Positions 43,385 through 52,655 of a stretch of DNA of 64,000 nt are shown piece after piece. The position numbers and the translations under genes are program-made. A model generated the notes under the pieces. It did no database searches. It saw nothing but the letters and a program-made list of their open reading frames with translations, and was not told the DNA's origin. Position 1 is the stretch's first letter. The number at the start of each line of letters is the position of its first letter. Source of the DNA: JADCCX01 sp031431475 (GTDB lineage: Bacteria; Pseudomonadota; Alphaproteobacteria; Rhizobiales; Beijerinckiaceae); contig JANPDL010000035.1 in NCBI GenBank assembly GCA_031431475.1, forward strand, positions 1-64,000. Direction: 5' to 3'.

Positions 43385-43885
43385 ATGATAATGCGCTGGA
43401 AAATGCTGGTGCTGGCCGCAGCCGTGTTGCCCGGTCTGGCGGCATGCCAGACGACCGATACATCTGCTGCACTCAAGAGCGACGGCTCGACCGTGACGGC
43501 CAGCATGGGCGGCATCGAGGCTCCTGTCCGCCCCGGTCCCGGTGACGAGGACCTGCGTTTGGGCAAGGAGCATTTCCGCAGCGGCAATTTCGGCCTGTCG
43601 GAAAAGCATTTCCGTGCTGCTGTCGAACAGGCACCGGACGGTCTGGAACCGTTGATCGGCCTGGCCGCATCCTATGACCAGCTCGGGCGCTTCGATCTGG
43701 CCGACCGGTCCTATGCCGAAGCCATTCGCCTGGGCGGCGTGACCTCGACCGTGCTGAACAACCGGGGCTATTCCTACTACCTGCGCCGCGATTTCAAGCG
43801 TGCGAAGGCCGATTTCCGGCTGGCCCTGCGCAAGGACCCGGACAACGCCATGGCGAAGCGCAACCTGACGCTGGTCGGTGGCTGA
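43385..43885 (+). CDS. tadD: TadD-type TPR lipoprotein
   Basis: A 166-residue lipoprotein with lipobox GLAAC near residue 18-22 and two to three tetratricopeptide repeats (GLAASYDQLGRFDLADRSYA and GYSYYLRRDFKRAKADFRLA). TadD helps assemble the secretin. Last gene of the pilus run; upstream in-frame ATG at 43373 overlaps the tadC stop, but GGGGC spacing favours 43385. Confidence 0.88.
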   Translation: MIMRWKMLVLAAAVLPGLAACQTTDTSAALKSDGSTVTASMGGIEAPVRPGPGDEDLRLGKEHFRSGNFGLSEKHFRAAVEQAPDGLEPLIGLAASYDQLGRFDLADRSYAEAIRLGGVTSTVLNNRGYSYYLRRDFKRAKADFRLALRKDPDNAMAKRNLTLVGG

Positions 43886-43933
43886 TACTATCGCTTGACC
43901 GTGTCTGCTACGGGCCTGAAAGTATTCTGAGCC

Positions 43934-43947
43934 GGAGCATATGCTCC
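43934..43947. promoter_or_regulatory. Palindrome before the peptide-binding protein gene
   Basis: GGAGCATATGCTCC is a perfect 14-bp palindrome, extended by CC on the left and, after one C, GG on the right. It lies 16 bases before the start codon and just ahead of GGAGG. It could be an operator or a structure affecting translation. Confidence 0.45.
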
Positions 43948-43962
43948 CGGTCGGAGGTCTTC

Positions 43963-45483
43963 ATGCGGTCTTTCCTGAAAATGGCTGGTGTCGCCGGGTT
44001 TGCGCTGTTTGCGGGCCTATCTGGGGCGCTGGCGCAGAAGGCCAGCAACACGATCCGCTTTGCCTATGATCAGGTGCCAGAGAATATCGATCCGTTCTTC
44101 AACAATGTCCGCATCGGCGTCATCATCGGGCAGCATGTCTGGGATACGCTGATTTATCGCGACCCCACGAGCGGTGAGTACAAGGGCCAGCTGGCGACGG
44201 CGTGGAAATGGGTCGACGACAAGACTCTGGAAATGGATCTCCGCCAGGGTGTGAAGTTCCACAATGGCCAGCCCTTCACAGCGGATGATGTGGTCTACAC
44301 CCTGAATTTCGTCTCGAAACCAGAGAACAAGGTCGTCACGCAAAACAACGTGGACTGGATCGAGAGCGCCGAGAAGCTTGGACCGCTCAAGGTACGGGTC
44401 AAGCTGAAGCGCACCTTCCCTGCGGCGATCGAATATCTCGCCGGACCCGTCGTGATTCACCCCAATGAGTATTACGCCAAGGTTGGCCCCGCCGGCATGA
44501 ACACGGCCGCCGTCGGCTCCGGACCGTATCGCGTGACAGAGCATTCAGTTGGCAAGTACCTCAGGCTTGAGCGTAACAAGGATTATTTCAGGGACAGCCC
44601 CAAGCCTCAACCCAAGATCGAGAAGATCGAAATCCGCTTCATCCCTGACCGGCAGACGCAGCTGGCTGAGATGCTGGCGGGCGGGCTGGATCTCATCATG
44701 AACGTACCTCCCGATCAGGCGGACCAGCTGAAAGCTGTGCCGCATCTCGATGTGAAGAGCGGTGAAACGATGCGCATCGTCTTTCTCAACCTCAACACGC
44801 AGGAGAATACCCCTGCACAGCCACTGCGCGATGTGCGCGTGCGGCGCGCGATCTCTATGGCCATCGACCGCGAAACCATGGTGAAGCAGCTGGTGGGCGA
44901 AGGCGGGCGCGTGCTCAATGTCATCTGCTTCCCCGGCCAGTTCGGCTGCACCGACACGCAGGCACCCAGGTTCAAATACGACGTTGCCGAAGCGAAGAAG
45001 CTGATGGCGGAAGCGGGCTTTGCCAACGGTTTCGAGATCGATCTCTTTGCCTACCGCGAACGACCGCACAGCGAGGCGATGGTGAACTATCTCCGCGCCA
45101 TCGGCATCAAGGCAAACCTGAGGTTCATGCAATATGCCGCGATGCGCGAGCAGACGCGGGCTGGCAAGGTGGCGCTGTCGCATCAGACATGGGGTTCGTT
45201 CTCGGTGAACGATGTATCGGCTTCGACGCCGGTTTATTTCAAATGGTTGCCCGACGATGTGAACCGCGATCCGGAGGTGCGCGACCTGCTGGAAAAAGGT
45301 GATACATCGGTTGCACCTGAGGCGCGCAAAGAAGCCTACGCCAAAGCGCTGGGCCTCATTCAGGAACGCGCGCTGGGCGTGCCGCTGTACTCGCTCGTGA
45401 CATTCTACGTCATGGGCAAGGGCCTCGACATGAAGACCTATCCGGATGAACTGCCGCGCCTGTGGGAAGTGAGCTGGAAGTGA
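43963..45483 (+). CDS. Peptide/nickel-type ABC substrate-binding protein
   Basis: A 506-residue periplasmic SBP family 5 protein. Signal peptide MRSFLKMAGVAGFALFAGLS with cleavage after ALA; family motif KFHNGQPFTADDVVYTLNF near residue 105; conserved core VRRAISMAIDRETMVKQLVG near 290. Members bind peptides, glutathione, opines or nickel complexes; which one is open. It is followed by two permeases and an M20 peptidase, which suggests a peptide or amidated amino acid. Confidence 0.9.
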   Translation: MRSFLKMAGVAGFALFAGLSGALAQKASNTIRFAYDQVPENIDPFFNNVRIGVIIGQHVWDTLIYRDPTSGEYKGQLATAWKWVDDKTLEMDLRQGVKFHNGQPFTADDVVYTLNFVSKPENKVVTQNNVDWIESAEKLGPLKVRVKLKRTFPAAIEYLAGPVVIHPNEYYAKVGPAGMNTAAVGSGPYRVTEHSVGKYLRLERNKDYFRDSPKPQPKIEKIEIRFIPDRQTQLAEMLAGGLDLIMNVPPDQADQLKAVPHLDVKSGETMRIVFLNLNTQENTPAQPLRDVRVRRAISMAIDRETMVKQLVGEGGRVLNVICFPGQFGCTDTQAPRFKYDVAEAKKLMAEAGFANGFEIDLFAYRERPHSEAMVNYLRAIGIKANLRFMQYAAMREQTRAGKVALSHQTWGSFSVNDVSASTPVYFKWLPDDVNRDPEVRDLLEKGDTSVAPEARKEAYAKALGLIQERALGVPLYSLVTFYVMGKGLDMKTYPDELPRLWEVSWK

Positions 45484-45502
45484 CTGGCGCAATATCAAGC
45501 CT

Positions 45503-46426
45503 ATGCTGACCTACACCTTCAAACGCCTTCTGCTTGCGCTCGCAGTCTCCATCGTGGTCTCCGCCGTGAGCTTCTTGTTGCTGCGGCTGTCGGGCGACGT
45601 GGCGCTGGCCATCGCGGGAGAAGGTGCGCGGCAGGCCGATATCGACCTCGTTCGCCAGACCTACGGGCTCGATCGCCCATTGATCGTGCAATATCTCGAC
45701 TGGCTCGGCCGCACATTGTCCGGTGATTTTGGCCAGTCTCTGTACTTCAAGACAGGCGTTGCAGGTCTCATCGCCGACAAGATCGGCACGACAATCTGGC
45801 TGGGGCTTTTCTCTATCGTCTTTGCGCTGACCCTGTCGATCCCGCTTGGCGTGATCGCGGCGCTGAAGCCCAATTCCTGGGTCGATCGTCTCGCGCTTTC
45901 CATCGCCGTTGTGGGACAGGCCCTGCCCAACTTCTTTTTCGCCCTGCTGCTGATCATGCTGTTTTCCATCAACCTGCGCTGGCTTCCGGTATCGGGCAGC
46001 GGCACATGGTGGCATTTCGTTATGCCCACTATCGCGCTGGGCTATTCTGTCACGCCGCCTCTCATGCGATTGGTGCGGGCCGGGATGATCGAGGTGTTGA
46101 ACTCGGATTTCATCCGCACTGCCCATGCCAAGGGGCAATTGCCGCGCAAGGTTGTGCTGAACCATGCTTTGCGTAACGCGCTGGTGCCGGTGGTCGCGCT
46201 GGCAGCAGTGCAACTCGGCTTTCTGCTCGGCGGCTCCATCATCATCGAGACCATCTTCGCTTTGGATGGGCTGGGTTATCTCGCCTATCAATCCATTACC
46301 TATAAGGATTTCCCGGTGACGCAGGCCGTCTTGATGCTGTTAGCAGTGACCTATGTGTTGCTGACGCTGGCCGGTGATCTTCTCAATGTCTGGATCGATC
46401 CAAGGCTCCGGGCGGGCAAGGCATGA
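45503..46426 (+). CDS. ABC transporter permease, DppB type
   Basis: A 307-residue inner-membrane protein with about six helices and the coupling region LNSDFIRTAHAKGQLPRKVV near residue 200. The N-terminal sequence YTFKRLLLALAVSIVVSAVS is characteristic of the OppB/DppB branch. Overlaps the second permease gene by 4 bases. Confidence 0.92.
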   Translation: MLTYTFKRLLLALAVSIVVSAVSFLLLRLSGDVALAIAGEGARQADIDLVRQTYGLDRPLIVQYLDWLGRTLSGDFGQSLYFKTGVAGLIADKIGTTIWLGLFSIVFALTLSIPLGVIAALKPNSWVDRLALSIAVVGQALPNFFFALLLIMLFSINLRWLPVSGSGTWWHFVMPTIALGYSVTPPLMRLVRAGMIEVLNSDFIRTAHAKGQLPRKVVLNHALRNALVPVVALAAVQLGFLLGGSIIIETIFALDGLGYLAYQSITYKDFPVTQAVLMLLAVTYVLLTLAGDLLNVWIDPRLRAGKA

Positions 46427-47319
46427 GTGCCCTCGCCCTCACACCGACGGAAGAGCGTCATGCCGACTGGCTCAAGCTGCGCGGCCGCATCCTCGGTCAT
46501 CGCGGCCTGATGGCAGGGCTGGTTCTGTTCGCGGTCATTGTGTCTGCCGCCCTATTCGCACAGCTTCTCGCCCCTCATGATCCCTATGCGCAGGACCTGA
46601 CCAAGCGCCTCGTTCCGCCACTCTGGCACGCCAAAGGAACCTGGCTGCACCCGTTGGGTACAGACAATCTGGGCCGGGATTATCTCTCTCGCATGCTTTA
46701 CGGTGCGCGCATTTCGCTGCTCATTGGCCTGTCGGTCATGGTGGTGTCAGGGTTGATCGGCTCCGTGATGGGCGTGCTCGCGGGATATTTCGGCGGGCGC
46801 ATCGATATGGCGATCATGTTCGTGATCACGGCTCGGCTGGCCTTGCCGGTCGTGCTGGTGGCGCTGGCTGTTGTCGCCATGGTCGGCGGCTCGCTGATTG
46901 TCGTCATCGCCGTTCTGGGCCTGCTGAAATGGGATCGTTTCGCGGTGGTCATGCGCGCCGCGACGCAGCAGGTGCGCTCGCTCGAATACATCGACGCGGC
47001 CAAATCCATCGGTTCCACCACGCCACGTATACTGCTGAAGGATGTGCTGCCCAACATCATGCCGCATCTGATTGTTGTGGCCACGGTGGAGGCGGCGAGC
47101 GCCATCCTGCTGGAAGCGGGTCTGTCTTTTCTTGGCCTTGGCGTGCAACCGCCCCTGCCGTCCTGGGGCCTGATGATCTCGGAGGCCAAGACCTACATGT
47201 TCTTCTCGTTCTGGCTCATCGCCATTCCGGGGGCAGCGCTGGCCCTTCTGGTTCTGTCCATCAATCTCATGGGTGACGGCCTGCGCGATGTGCTGGCGCC
47301 TGACTGGGAGCATTCATGA
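46423..47319 (+). CDS. ABC transporter permease, DppC type
   Basis: A 298-residue permease of the OppC/DppC branch: N-terminal soluble segment, LAPHDPYAQDLTKRLVPP near residue 46, GTDNLGRDYLSRMLYGARIS near 83, and a coupling helix EYIDAAKSIGSTTPRILLKD. ATGA overlaps on both sides. Confidence 0.92.
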   Translation: MSALALTPTEERHADWLKLRGRILGHRGLMAGLVLFAVIVSAALFAQLLAPHDPYAQDLTKRLVPPLWHAKGTWLHPLGTDNLGRDYLSRMLYGARISLLIGLSVMVVSGLIGSVMGVLAGYFGGRIDMAIMFVITARLALPVVLVALAVVAMVGGSLIVVIAVLGLLKWDRFAVVMRAATQQVRSLEYIDAAKSIGSTTPRILLKDVLPNIMPHLIVVATVEAASAILLEAGLSFLGLGVQPPLPSWGLMISEAKTYMFFSFWLIAIPGAALALLVLSINLMGDGLRDVLAPDWEHS

Positions 47320-48698
47320 CCCGCGACGCCGCCATTGCCCGATCCGTCGGGAGCTTAACCTCCGGCGCGTTCAAGGCGACCCTCGCCCGCCGCGTCGCCA
47401 TTCCCACGGAGAGCCAGAACCCGGACCGCGCCGCAGACCTTGCGCGCTATCTTGTGGACGAGATGATCCCCGACTTTCAGTCCATGGGATTCACCACGGA
47501 AATCATCCCCAATCCGCGCGGTCATGGACCCTTCCTGTTCGCCCAGCGGATCGAAAACCCAGATGCACTCACCGTGCTGGGTTATGGCCATGGTGATGTC
47601 ATCCGCGGGATGGATGCGGAATGGGCCGATGGCCTCTCGCCATGGAAGCTCGTCGAGAAGGACAACCGCTGGTACGGGCGCGGCGTGGTCGACAACAAGG
47701 GCCAGCACGCCATCAACATGACGGCGCTCAAGGCGGTACTGGAAACGCGCGGCAAGCTTGGGTTCAACGCGAAATACCTGATCGAGATGGGCGAGGAGAT
47801 GGGGTCACCAGGCCTGCGCGAGTTGTGCCAGCAGCACCGCGAGACACTGCGTGCCGATGTTCTCGTGGCCTCTGACGGGCCGCGCCTGTCGGCCAAACGC
47901 CCGACCGTGTTCATGGGCGCGCGCGGCGGCTTCAATTTCGATCTGTGGATTGATGCGCGCGAGGGTGGCCATCATTCCGGCAACTGGGGCGGGCTGATCT
48001 CCAATCCTGCGATTGAGCTGGCCCATGCCATCGCCTGCCTTGTGGGTCCCACGGGGCAGATCCGCGTGCCGGAATTCGTGCCGACGCATATCCCCGACAG
48101 CGTCAAGCGCGTGCTGGCCGATATCGTGGTAACATCGGACGAAGGCGGACCACCGCTGGAGCCATGGTGGGGCGAACCCGGCCTGAGCCTGGCGGAGAAG
48201 GTCTTCGGCTGGTGCAATCTGGAGGTGCTGGCGTTCAAGTCGGGCAACCCGGAAGCGCCAGTCAACGCCATCCCGCCCCGGGCCTGGGCGCGAATGCAAC
48301 TGCGCTTCGTCGTGGGCGTCGATACATCCGACATGCTGGGAATCCTGCGCCGGTTTCTGGACCGCCACGGCTTTGCCCGCGTGCAGATCGGCCCCTCGCG
48401 CGACGAGATGTTCGCGGCAACGCGACTTGATCCCGACCATCCCTATGTGCGCTTCGCGGTGGATTCGATCACGCGGACCCATGGAGAGAAGCCAGCCATC
48501 CTGCCCAATCTCGGCGGCTCGTTGCCCAATGACATCTTCACGGATATTCTGGAACTGCCGACGATCTGGTGCCCGCATTCCTATCCGGCGTGCTCGCAGC
48601 ACGCACCCAACGAGCATGTACCACTGTCGGTTGTGCAGGAGGGGCTGGCAATCATGGCAGGGCTGTACTGGGATCTGGCCGGGATGCAGCGGGTGTAG
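47316..48698 (+). CDS. M20-family metallopeptidase
   Basis: A 460-residue zinc peptidase. Metal ligands and catalytic residues are visible in GYGHGDV near residue 90, GRGVVDNKGQHAINM near 125 (bridging aspartate), and the catalytic glutamate pair in EMGEEMGSPG near 158. M20 enzymes hydrolyse di- or tripeptides, acylated amino acids or carbamoyl groups. Its start overlaps the permease stop, so it probably processes what the importer delivers. No signal peptide, so cytoplasmic. Confidence 0.9.
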   Translation: MTRDAAIARSVGSLTSGAFKATLARRVAIPTESQNPDRAADLARYLVDEMIPDFQSMGFTTEIIPNPRGHGPFLFAQRIENPDALTVLGYGHGDVIRGMDAEWADGLSPWKLVEKDNRWYGRGVVDNKGQHAINMTALKAVLETRGKLGFNAKYLIEMGEEMGSPGLRELCQQHRETLRADVLVASDGPRLSAKRPTVFMGARGGFNFDLWIDAREGGHHSGNWGGLISNPAIELAHAIACLVGPTGQIRVPEFVPTHIPDSVKRVLADIVVTSDEGGPPLEPWWGEPGLSLAEKVFGWCNLEVLAFKSGNPEAPVNAIPPRAWARMQLRFVVGVDTSDMLGILRRFLDRHGFARVQIGPSRDEMFAATRLDPDHPYVRFAVDSITRTHGEKPAILPNLGGSLPNDIFTDILELPTIWCPHSYPACSQHAPNEHVPLSVVQEGLAIMAGLYWDLAGMQRV

Positions 48699-48717
48699 GG
48701 ATCGGCTTTCCGGCGTC

Positions 48718-49122
48718 TCACCGCAGTGCGGAGCGTATATCCGTGCGGGCAAAATCCTCGCCCTTGAACAGAAGCGGCACGCCGAGTGTTCGGGCGGCAG
48801 CATACGACAGGCAATCGCCCATGTTGAGCTTGGCTGGATGCTTGCGGCCTTTGCCGTAGCGCTCATAGGCTTGGAGAGCGGTCATGATCATGGCAGGCGT
48901 CAATTCGACGGTCTCGATGCGGAAGTGTGAGATCGACTCGGTAATCAGATGATGCGCCTGTTGGGCCGTGATGCCTTTGCCGCGCATGAGAGCCAGTCCG
49001 GTTTCCATCATTACAAATGACGTGATCAAGCTTTGTTCGGCACGGTCGAGAACATCGGCGAAGATGAGATTGTCAGGCTCCTCGAGCTCAATGGCGGTCA
49101 GTGCGGAGGCATCCACGAACAT
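48718..49122 (-). CDS. vapC: VapC-family PIN-domain toxin
   Basis: A 134-residue ribonuclease toxin. PIN acidic residues are visible: aspartate 4 (MFVDASALTAIELEE), glutamate near 41 (MMETGLALM), aspartate near 102 (NMGDCLSYAAA) and the later KGEDFARTD. It starts 3 bases after the antitoxin stop. VapC toxins cut tRNA or rRNA. Confidence 0.9.
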   Translation of the reverse strand: MFVDASALTAIELEEPDNLIFADVLDRAEQSLITSFVMMETGLALMRGKGITAQQAHHLITESISHFRIETVELTPAMIMTALQAYERYGKGRKHPAKLNMGDCLSYAAARTLGVPLLFKGEDFARTDIRSALR

Positions 49123-49125
49123 GCT

Positions 49126-49374
49126 TCACTCGTCATAAAGGGAGTCAAAGAATGCCTTGTCGACGATGCGGCTGCAGGTGCTGCTCGCCCGCAGCTTCGC
49201 ATAGTGCTCCTTCAGAAAAGCTTCTGTTTCCGGACGCAGCTTTGGTAGCGGCTGGAGCTTGGCTTTCTCATTCTCGAGTGCCGCGTGAATCGCCTCCGTC
49301 ACGCCCGTACCTTTTCGAGTGGCCACCTCGCGCGCTAGAGCGACTGTATCGGCATTCCTGATGCTCAACGGCAT
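49126..49374 (-). CDS. vapB: VapB-type antitoxin (Rv0623/PSK family)
   Basis: An 82-residue antitoxin. Its N-terminus LSIRNADTVALAREVATRKG and TEAIHAAL matches the Rv0623-like transcription-factor family, a ribbon-helix-helix DNA-binding part; the C-terminal half reads AFLKEHYAKLRA and would wrap the toxin. Upstream palindromes near 49384-49413 are likely its operator. Confidence 0.88.
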   Translation of the reverse strand: MPLSIRNADTVALAREVATRKGTGVTEAIHAALENEKAKLQPLPKLRPETEAFLKEHYAKLRASSTCSRIVDKAFFDSLYDE

Positions 49375-49383
49375 GACGCGCTC

Positions 49384-49413
49384 CGTATATACGCAGTATC
49401 GTATCGCATATAC
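49384..49413. promoter_or_regulatory. Palindromic cluster at the vapBC promoter
   Basis: CGTATATACG (49384-49393) is a perfect palindrome 10 bases before the vapB start, followed by CGTATCGCATATAC, whose end GCATATAC mirrors the first half with a two-base offset. Such repeats are typical VapB binding sites; the A+T-rich run also suits a -10 element. Confidence 0.55.
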
Positions 49414-49514
49414 AACATGACTGCAAGATGCTGTTGCTAAAGCCGCTCAAGTACCCGCTGCCATCCAGGTCCGCCTCAAGGTAGCCGTTGCAATCCGCCG
49501 GATAGCAATGTCAT

Positions 49515-50915
49515 TCAATGCGCCATGGCCTTGACGATGCTTTCAACGATCTTCTTCGCATCCGACAGCAGCATCATCGTGTTCGACCTGTAGAACACCT
49601 CGTTGTCGATACCGGCATAGCCGACACCGCCCATGCCGCGTTTCACGAACAGAATGGTGCCCGCCTTTTCGACGTCCAGCACGGGCATGCCGTAGATCGG
49701 CGAGGTCTTGTCGGTCTTGGCGGCGGGGTTGGTCACGTCATTCGCGCCGATGACGAAGGCGACATCGGCCTGGCCAAACTCGCTGTTGATGTCCTCAAGC
49801 TCGAAGACGTCGTCATACGGCACATTGGCTTCCGCCAGCAGCACGTTCATGTGGCCGGGCATGCGGCCGGCGACGGGGTGAATCGCGTATTTCACCTCGA
49901 CGCCTTCCTTTTTCAGGAGATCGCCCATCTCGCGCAAGGCATGCTGCGCCTGCGCCACCGCCATGCCGTAGCCCGGCACGATGATGACCTTCTGGGCGTT
50001 TTTCATGATATAGGCCGCGTCTTCCGCCGAGCCCGCCTTGTAGGGCCGGGCCTCCGCTGCACCGCCAGCAACCGCGCTGTCGCCACCGAAGCCGCCGAGG
50101 ATGACGGAGATGAAGCTCCGGTTCATCGCCTTGCACATGATATAGGAGAGGATCGCGCCGGACGAGCCTACCAGCGCACCGGTGATGATCAGGGCGAGAT
50201 TGCCAAGGGTGAAGCCAATTCCTGCCGCTGCCCAGCCGGAATAGCTGTTGAGCATCGACACCACGACCGGCATGTCCGCGCCGCCGATGGGGATAATCAG
50301 CGTCACGCCCAGCACGAAGGACACGGCGACGATCAGCCAGAACACCACGCGGCTTTCCGTTGTCATGAACAGCAAGAGTAGCACCAGCAGCGCCACGCCC
50401 AGTCCGATATTGATCATGTGCCGCTGCGGCAGCATGATCGGCTTGCCGCTCATCTTGCCGTTCAGCTTGAGGAAGGCGATGACCGAGCCCGTAAACGTGA
50501 TTGCGCCGATGGCGACGCCGAGGCCCATTTCGACGAGGCTGGCCGCCTTGATCGCGCCAATCTGGCCGATACCGAAGGCCTGCGGGGCATAGAGCGCCGC
50601 CGCCGCCACAAACACGGCCGAAAGGCCGACGAGCGCGTGGAAGAACGCCACAAGCTCGGGCATTTGCGTCATTTGCACCTTGTTGGCCATGTAGGCACCA
50701 AAGCCGCCGCCGATGGCGAGGCCGACGATCAGCAGCGCCCAGCCGGAGAAGCCGGAGGGCGGCGAGATCAGGATGGTCGTGACAATGGCGATGCCCATGC
50801 CGACCATGCCGAAAGTGTTGCCCTGCCGCGACGTGGTGGGATGCGACAGCCCGCGCAGCGCCAGAATGAACAGCACACCGGAGACGAGGTAGAGAAGATT
50901 GGCGAAGTTTTGCAT
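49515..50915 (-). CDS. pntB: NAD(P) transhydrogenase subunit beta
   Basis: A 466-residue subunit with about nine membrane helices in the first 270 residues and an NADP(H)-binding domain III near the C-terminus (VIIVPGYGMAVAQAQHALRE, residues about 316-335; GANDVTNPAAKTD near 400). Together with pntAA and pntAB it uses the proton gradient to make NADPH. Last gene of the pnt operon. Confidence 0.97.
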   Translation of the reverse strand: MQNFANLLYLVSGVLFILALRGLSHPTTSRQGNTFGMVGMGIAIVTTILISPPSGFSGWALLIVGLAIGGGFGAYMANKVQMTQMPELVAFFHALVGLSAVFVAAAALYAPQAFGIGQIGAIKAASLVEMGLGVAIGAITFTGSVIAFLKLNGKMSGKPIMLPQRHMINIGLGVALLVLLLLFMTTESRVVFWLIVAVSFVLGVTLIIPIGGADMPVVVSMLNSYSGWAAAGIGFTLGNLALIITGALVGSSGAILSYIMCKAMNRSFISVILGGFGGDSAVAGGAAEARPYKAGSAEDAAYIMKNAQKVIIVPGYGMAVAQAQHALREMGDLLKKEGVEVKYAIHPVAGRMPGHMNVLLAEANVPYDDVFELEDINSEFGQADVAFVIGANDVTNPAAKTDKTSPIYGMPVLDVEKAGTILFVKRGMGGVGYAGIDNEVFYRSNTMMLLSDAKKIVESIVKAMAH

Positions 50916-50924
50916 GGCCTGAAC

Positions 50925-51365
50925 TCAGCCCTTCTTCTTGTACATCGCCAGCATGCGCTGGGTGACGAGGAACCCGCCGAAGATGTTCACACTGGCCAGC
51001 ACCAGACCGATGAAGCCAAAACCTCTCGCCATGCTGGAGCCTTCACTGGCGAGGTTGACGCCCACGGCAAGCACTGCGCCCACCACGATCACCGAGGAGA
51101 TCGCGTTGGTGACCGACATCAGGGGCGTGTGCAGCGCGGGTGTCACCGACCAGACGACGTAATAGCCAACGAAAATCGCCAAGACGAAGATGGCAAACTG
51201 GAAAATAACCGGATCGACCGCACCCGTGGCAGCAGCGATCACGCCACCCCCGGCTGCCGCACTCTTCTGGATGGCAGCGATGGCGGCATCGGCCTTGGAC
51301 AGCGCGACGGCGGCTGCGGCGCGGGCCTCTTCGGCCTGCTTCAGGAGTTCAGCTGGTGTGGACAT
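50925..51365 (-). CDS. pntAB: NAD(P) transhydrogenase subunit alpha, part 2
   Basis: A 146-residue membrane part of the split alpha subunit, with helical Ala-rich N-terminus, then about three helices from residue 47 (DPVIFQFAIFVLAIFVGYYV) and a final GFIGLVLASVNIFGGFLVTQRML typical of domain II. Split alpha chains are the norm in Alphaproteobacteria. 3 bases after pntAA. Confidence 0.95.
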   Translation of the reverse strand: MSTPAELLKQAEEARAAAAVALSKADAAIAAIQKSAAAGGGVIAAATGAVDPVIFQFAIFVLAIFVGYYVVWSVTPALHTPLMSVTNAISSVIVVGAVLAVGVNLASEGSSMARGFGFIGLVLASVNIFGGFLVTQRMLAMYKKKG

Positions 51366-51368
51366 CTG

Positions 51369-52508
51369 TCAGCTCTTCTTCTGGAAATTAGGATGGACAA
51401 TCGCGCCGTCGCGAGTGAGCAGCGTGGCTTTCACCAGCTCGTCATCCCAGTTGACCGCGAGTTTCTTCTCGGCCTTGTCGATCATCGTCTCGACGAAGGT
51501 GAACAGGTTCTTGGAATAAAGCGCGGAGGCCGTCGCGGCCATGCGTCCCGGCATGTTGGCAAAGCCCGCGATCTTCACGCCATTGGCCGTCTCGACGGTC
51601 TCGCCGAATTTGGCCCCTTCCACATTGCCGCCGCGTTCGACAGCAAGATCAACCAGCACGGAACCGGGCTTCATGGAAGCCACCATGGCTTTCGACACCA
51701 GCTTCGGCGCGGGCCGACCGGGGATCAGCGCCGTGGTGATGACGATATCCTGCTTGGCGATGTGGGAAGCGGTCAATTCAGCCTGCTTCGCCTGGTATTC
51801 CTTGGACATTTCCTTGGCGTAGCCGCCAGCCGTCTGGGCCTGCTTGAACTCGTCGTCCTCGACCGCCAGGAACTTCGCGCCCAGGGATTCCACCTGCTCC
51901 TTGGTGGCAGGGCGCACATCGGTGGCCGTCACGACAGCACCCATGCGGCGCGCCGTGGCAATCGCCTGCAGGCCAGCCACGCCCACTCCCATGATGAACA
52001 CACGTGCCGCTGGAACCGTTCCCGCCGCCGTCATCATCATCGGCATGGCACGACCGTAGATCGCGGCACCATCAATCACGGCGCGGTAACCCGCAAGGTT
52101 GGCCTGCGACGACAGCACGTCCATCGACTGCGCGCGGGTAATGCGCGGCATGAACTCCATGGCAAGCGCGGATATGCCCGCATCGGCCATCATCTTCAGC
52201 GCGGCCTCGTTGCCATAGGGGTCCATGATCGAAATGGCCATCGCACCCTTTTTCAGCGCCTTGACCTCGGCCTCAACCGGACGCTTCACCTTGAGCAGGA
52301 TTTCGGCGTCTTTCAGCGCATCCTTGGCCGTCTTGGCGATGGTAGCGCCGGAGACTTCGTATTCGGCATCGGTGACACCGGCAGCAAGGCCTGCGCCTTT
52401 CTGGACGGTCACTGAGGCGCCAAGCGCCAGAAACTTCTTCACGGTCTCGGGGCTGGCTGCCACGCGGGGCTCGCCCTGACCGGTTTCATCAACAATCGCT
52501 ATTCGCAT
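51369..52508 (-). CDS. pntAA: NAD(P) transhydrogenase subunit alpha, part 1
   Basis: A 379-residue soluble NAD(H)-binding domain I. Seen: MRIAIVDETGQGEPRVAASP at the start, VMGVGVAGLQAIATARRMGA near residue 170 (nucleotide loop), and TALIPGRPAPKLVS near 265. First gene of the pnt operon; a terminator for the gene before it lies 85 bases upstream. Confidence 0.97.
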   Translation of the reverse strand: MRIAIVDETGQGEPRVAASPETVKKFLALGASVTVQKGAGLAAGVTDAEYEVSGATIAKTAKDALKDAEILLKVKRPVEAEVKALKKGAMAISIMDPYGNEAALKMMADAGISALAMEFMPRITRAQSMDVLSSQANLAGYRAVIDGAAIYGRAMPMMMTAAGTVPAARVFIMGVGVAGLQAIATARRMGAVVTATDVRPATKEQVESLGAKFLAVEDDEFKQAQTAGGYAKEMSKEYQAKQAELTASHIAKQDIVITTALIPGRPAPKLVSKAMVASMKPGSVLVDLAVERGGNVEGAKFGETVETANGVKIAGFANMPGRMAATASALYSKNLFTFVETMIDKAEKKLAVNWDDELVKATLLTRDGAIVHPNFQKKS

Positions 52509-52593
52509 GGCTCGTCCGCCAACCCTTCGTCACATTGTTGACCGCACTGGTTTCAGGCAATCAACACCATCTCGCGCATAAAATCTATGCAGC

Positions 52594-52625
52594 AAAAAAC
52601 CGGCCTGGGGATTTCCCGGACCGGT
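52594..52625 (-). terminator. Rho-independent terminator between the oxidase subunit IV gene and pntAA
   Basis: On the minus strand, arms ACCGGTCCGGG and CCCAGGCCGGT (52625-52615 and 52609-52599) fold with one mismatch and one wobble pair, followed by six T (52599-52594). It closes the subunit IV transcript and leaves 52509-52593 to hold the pnt promoter. Confidence 0.8.
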
Positions 52626-52655
52626 CCTGATTACTTAGCAAACATTGTGCCGCTT

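Noticed and set aside
50418..52415. 665-codon frame antisense to pnt genes
   Set aside because: His/Arg-rich nonsense composition opposite three certain genes.
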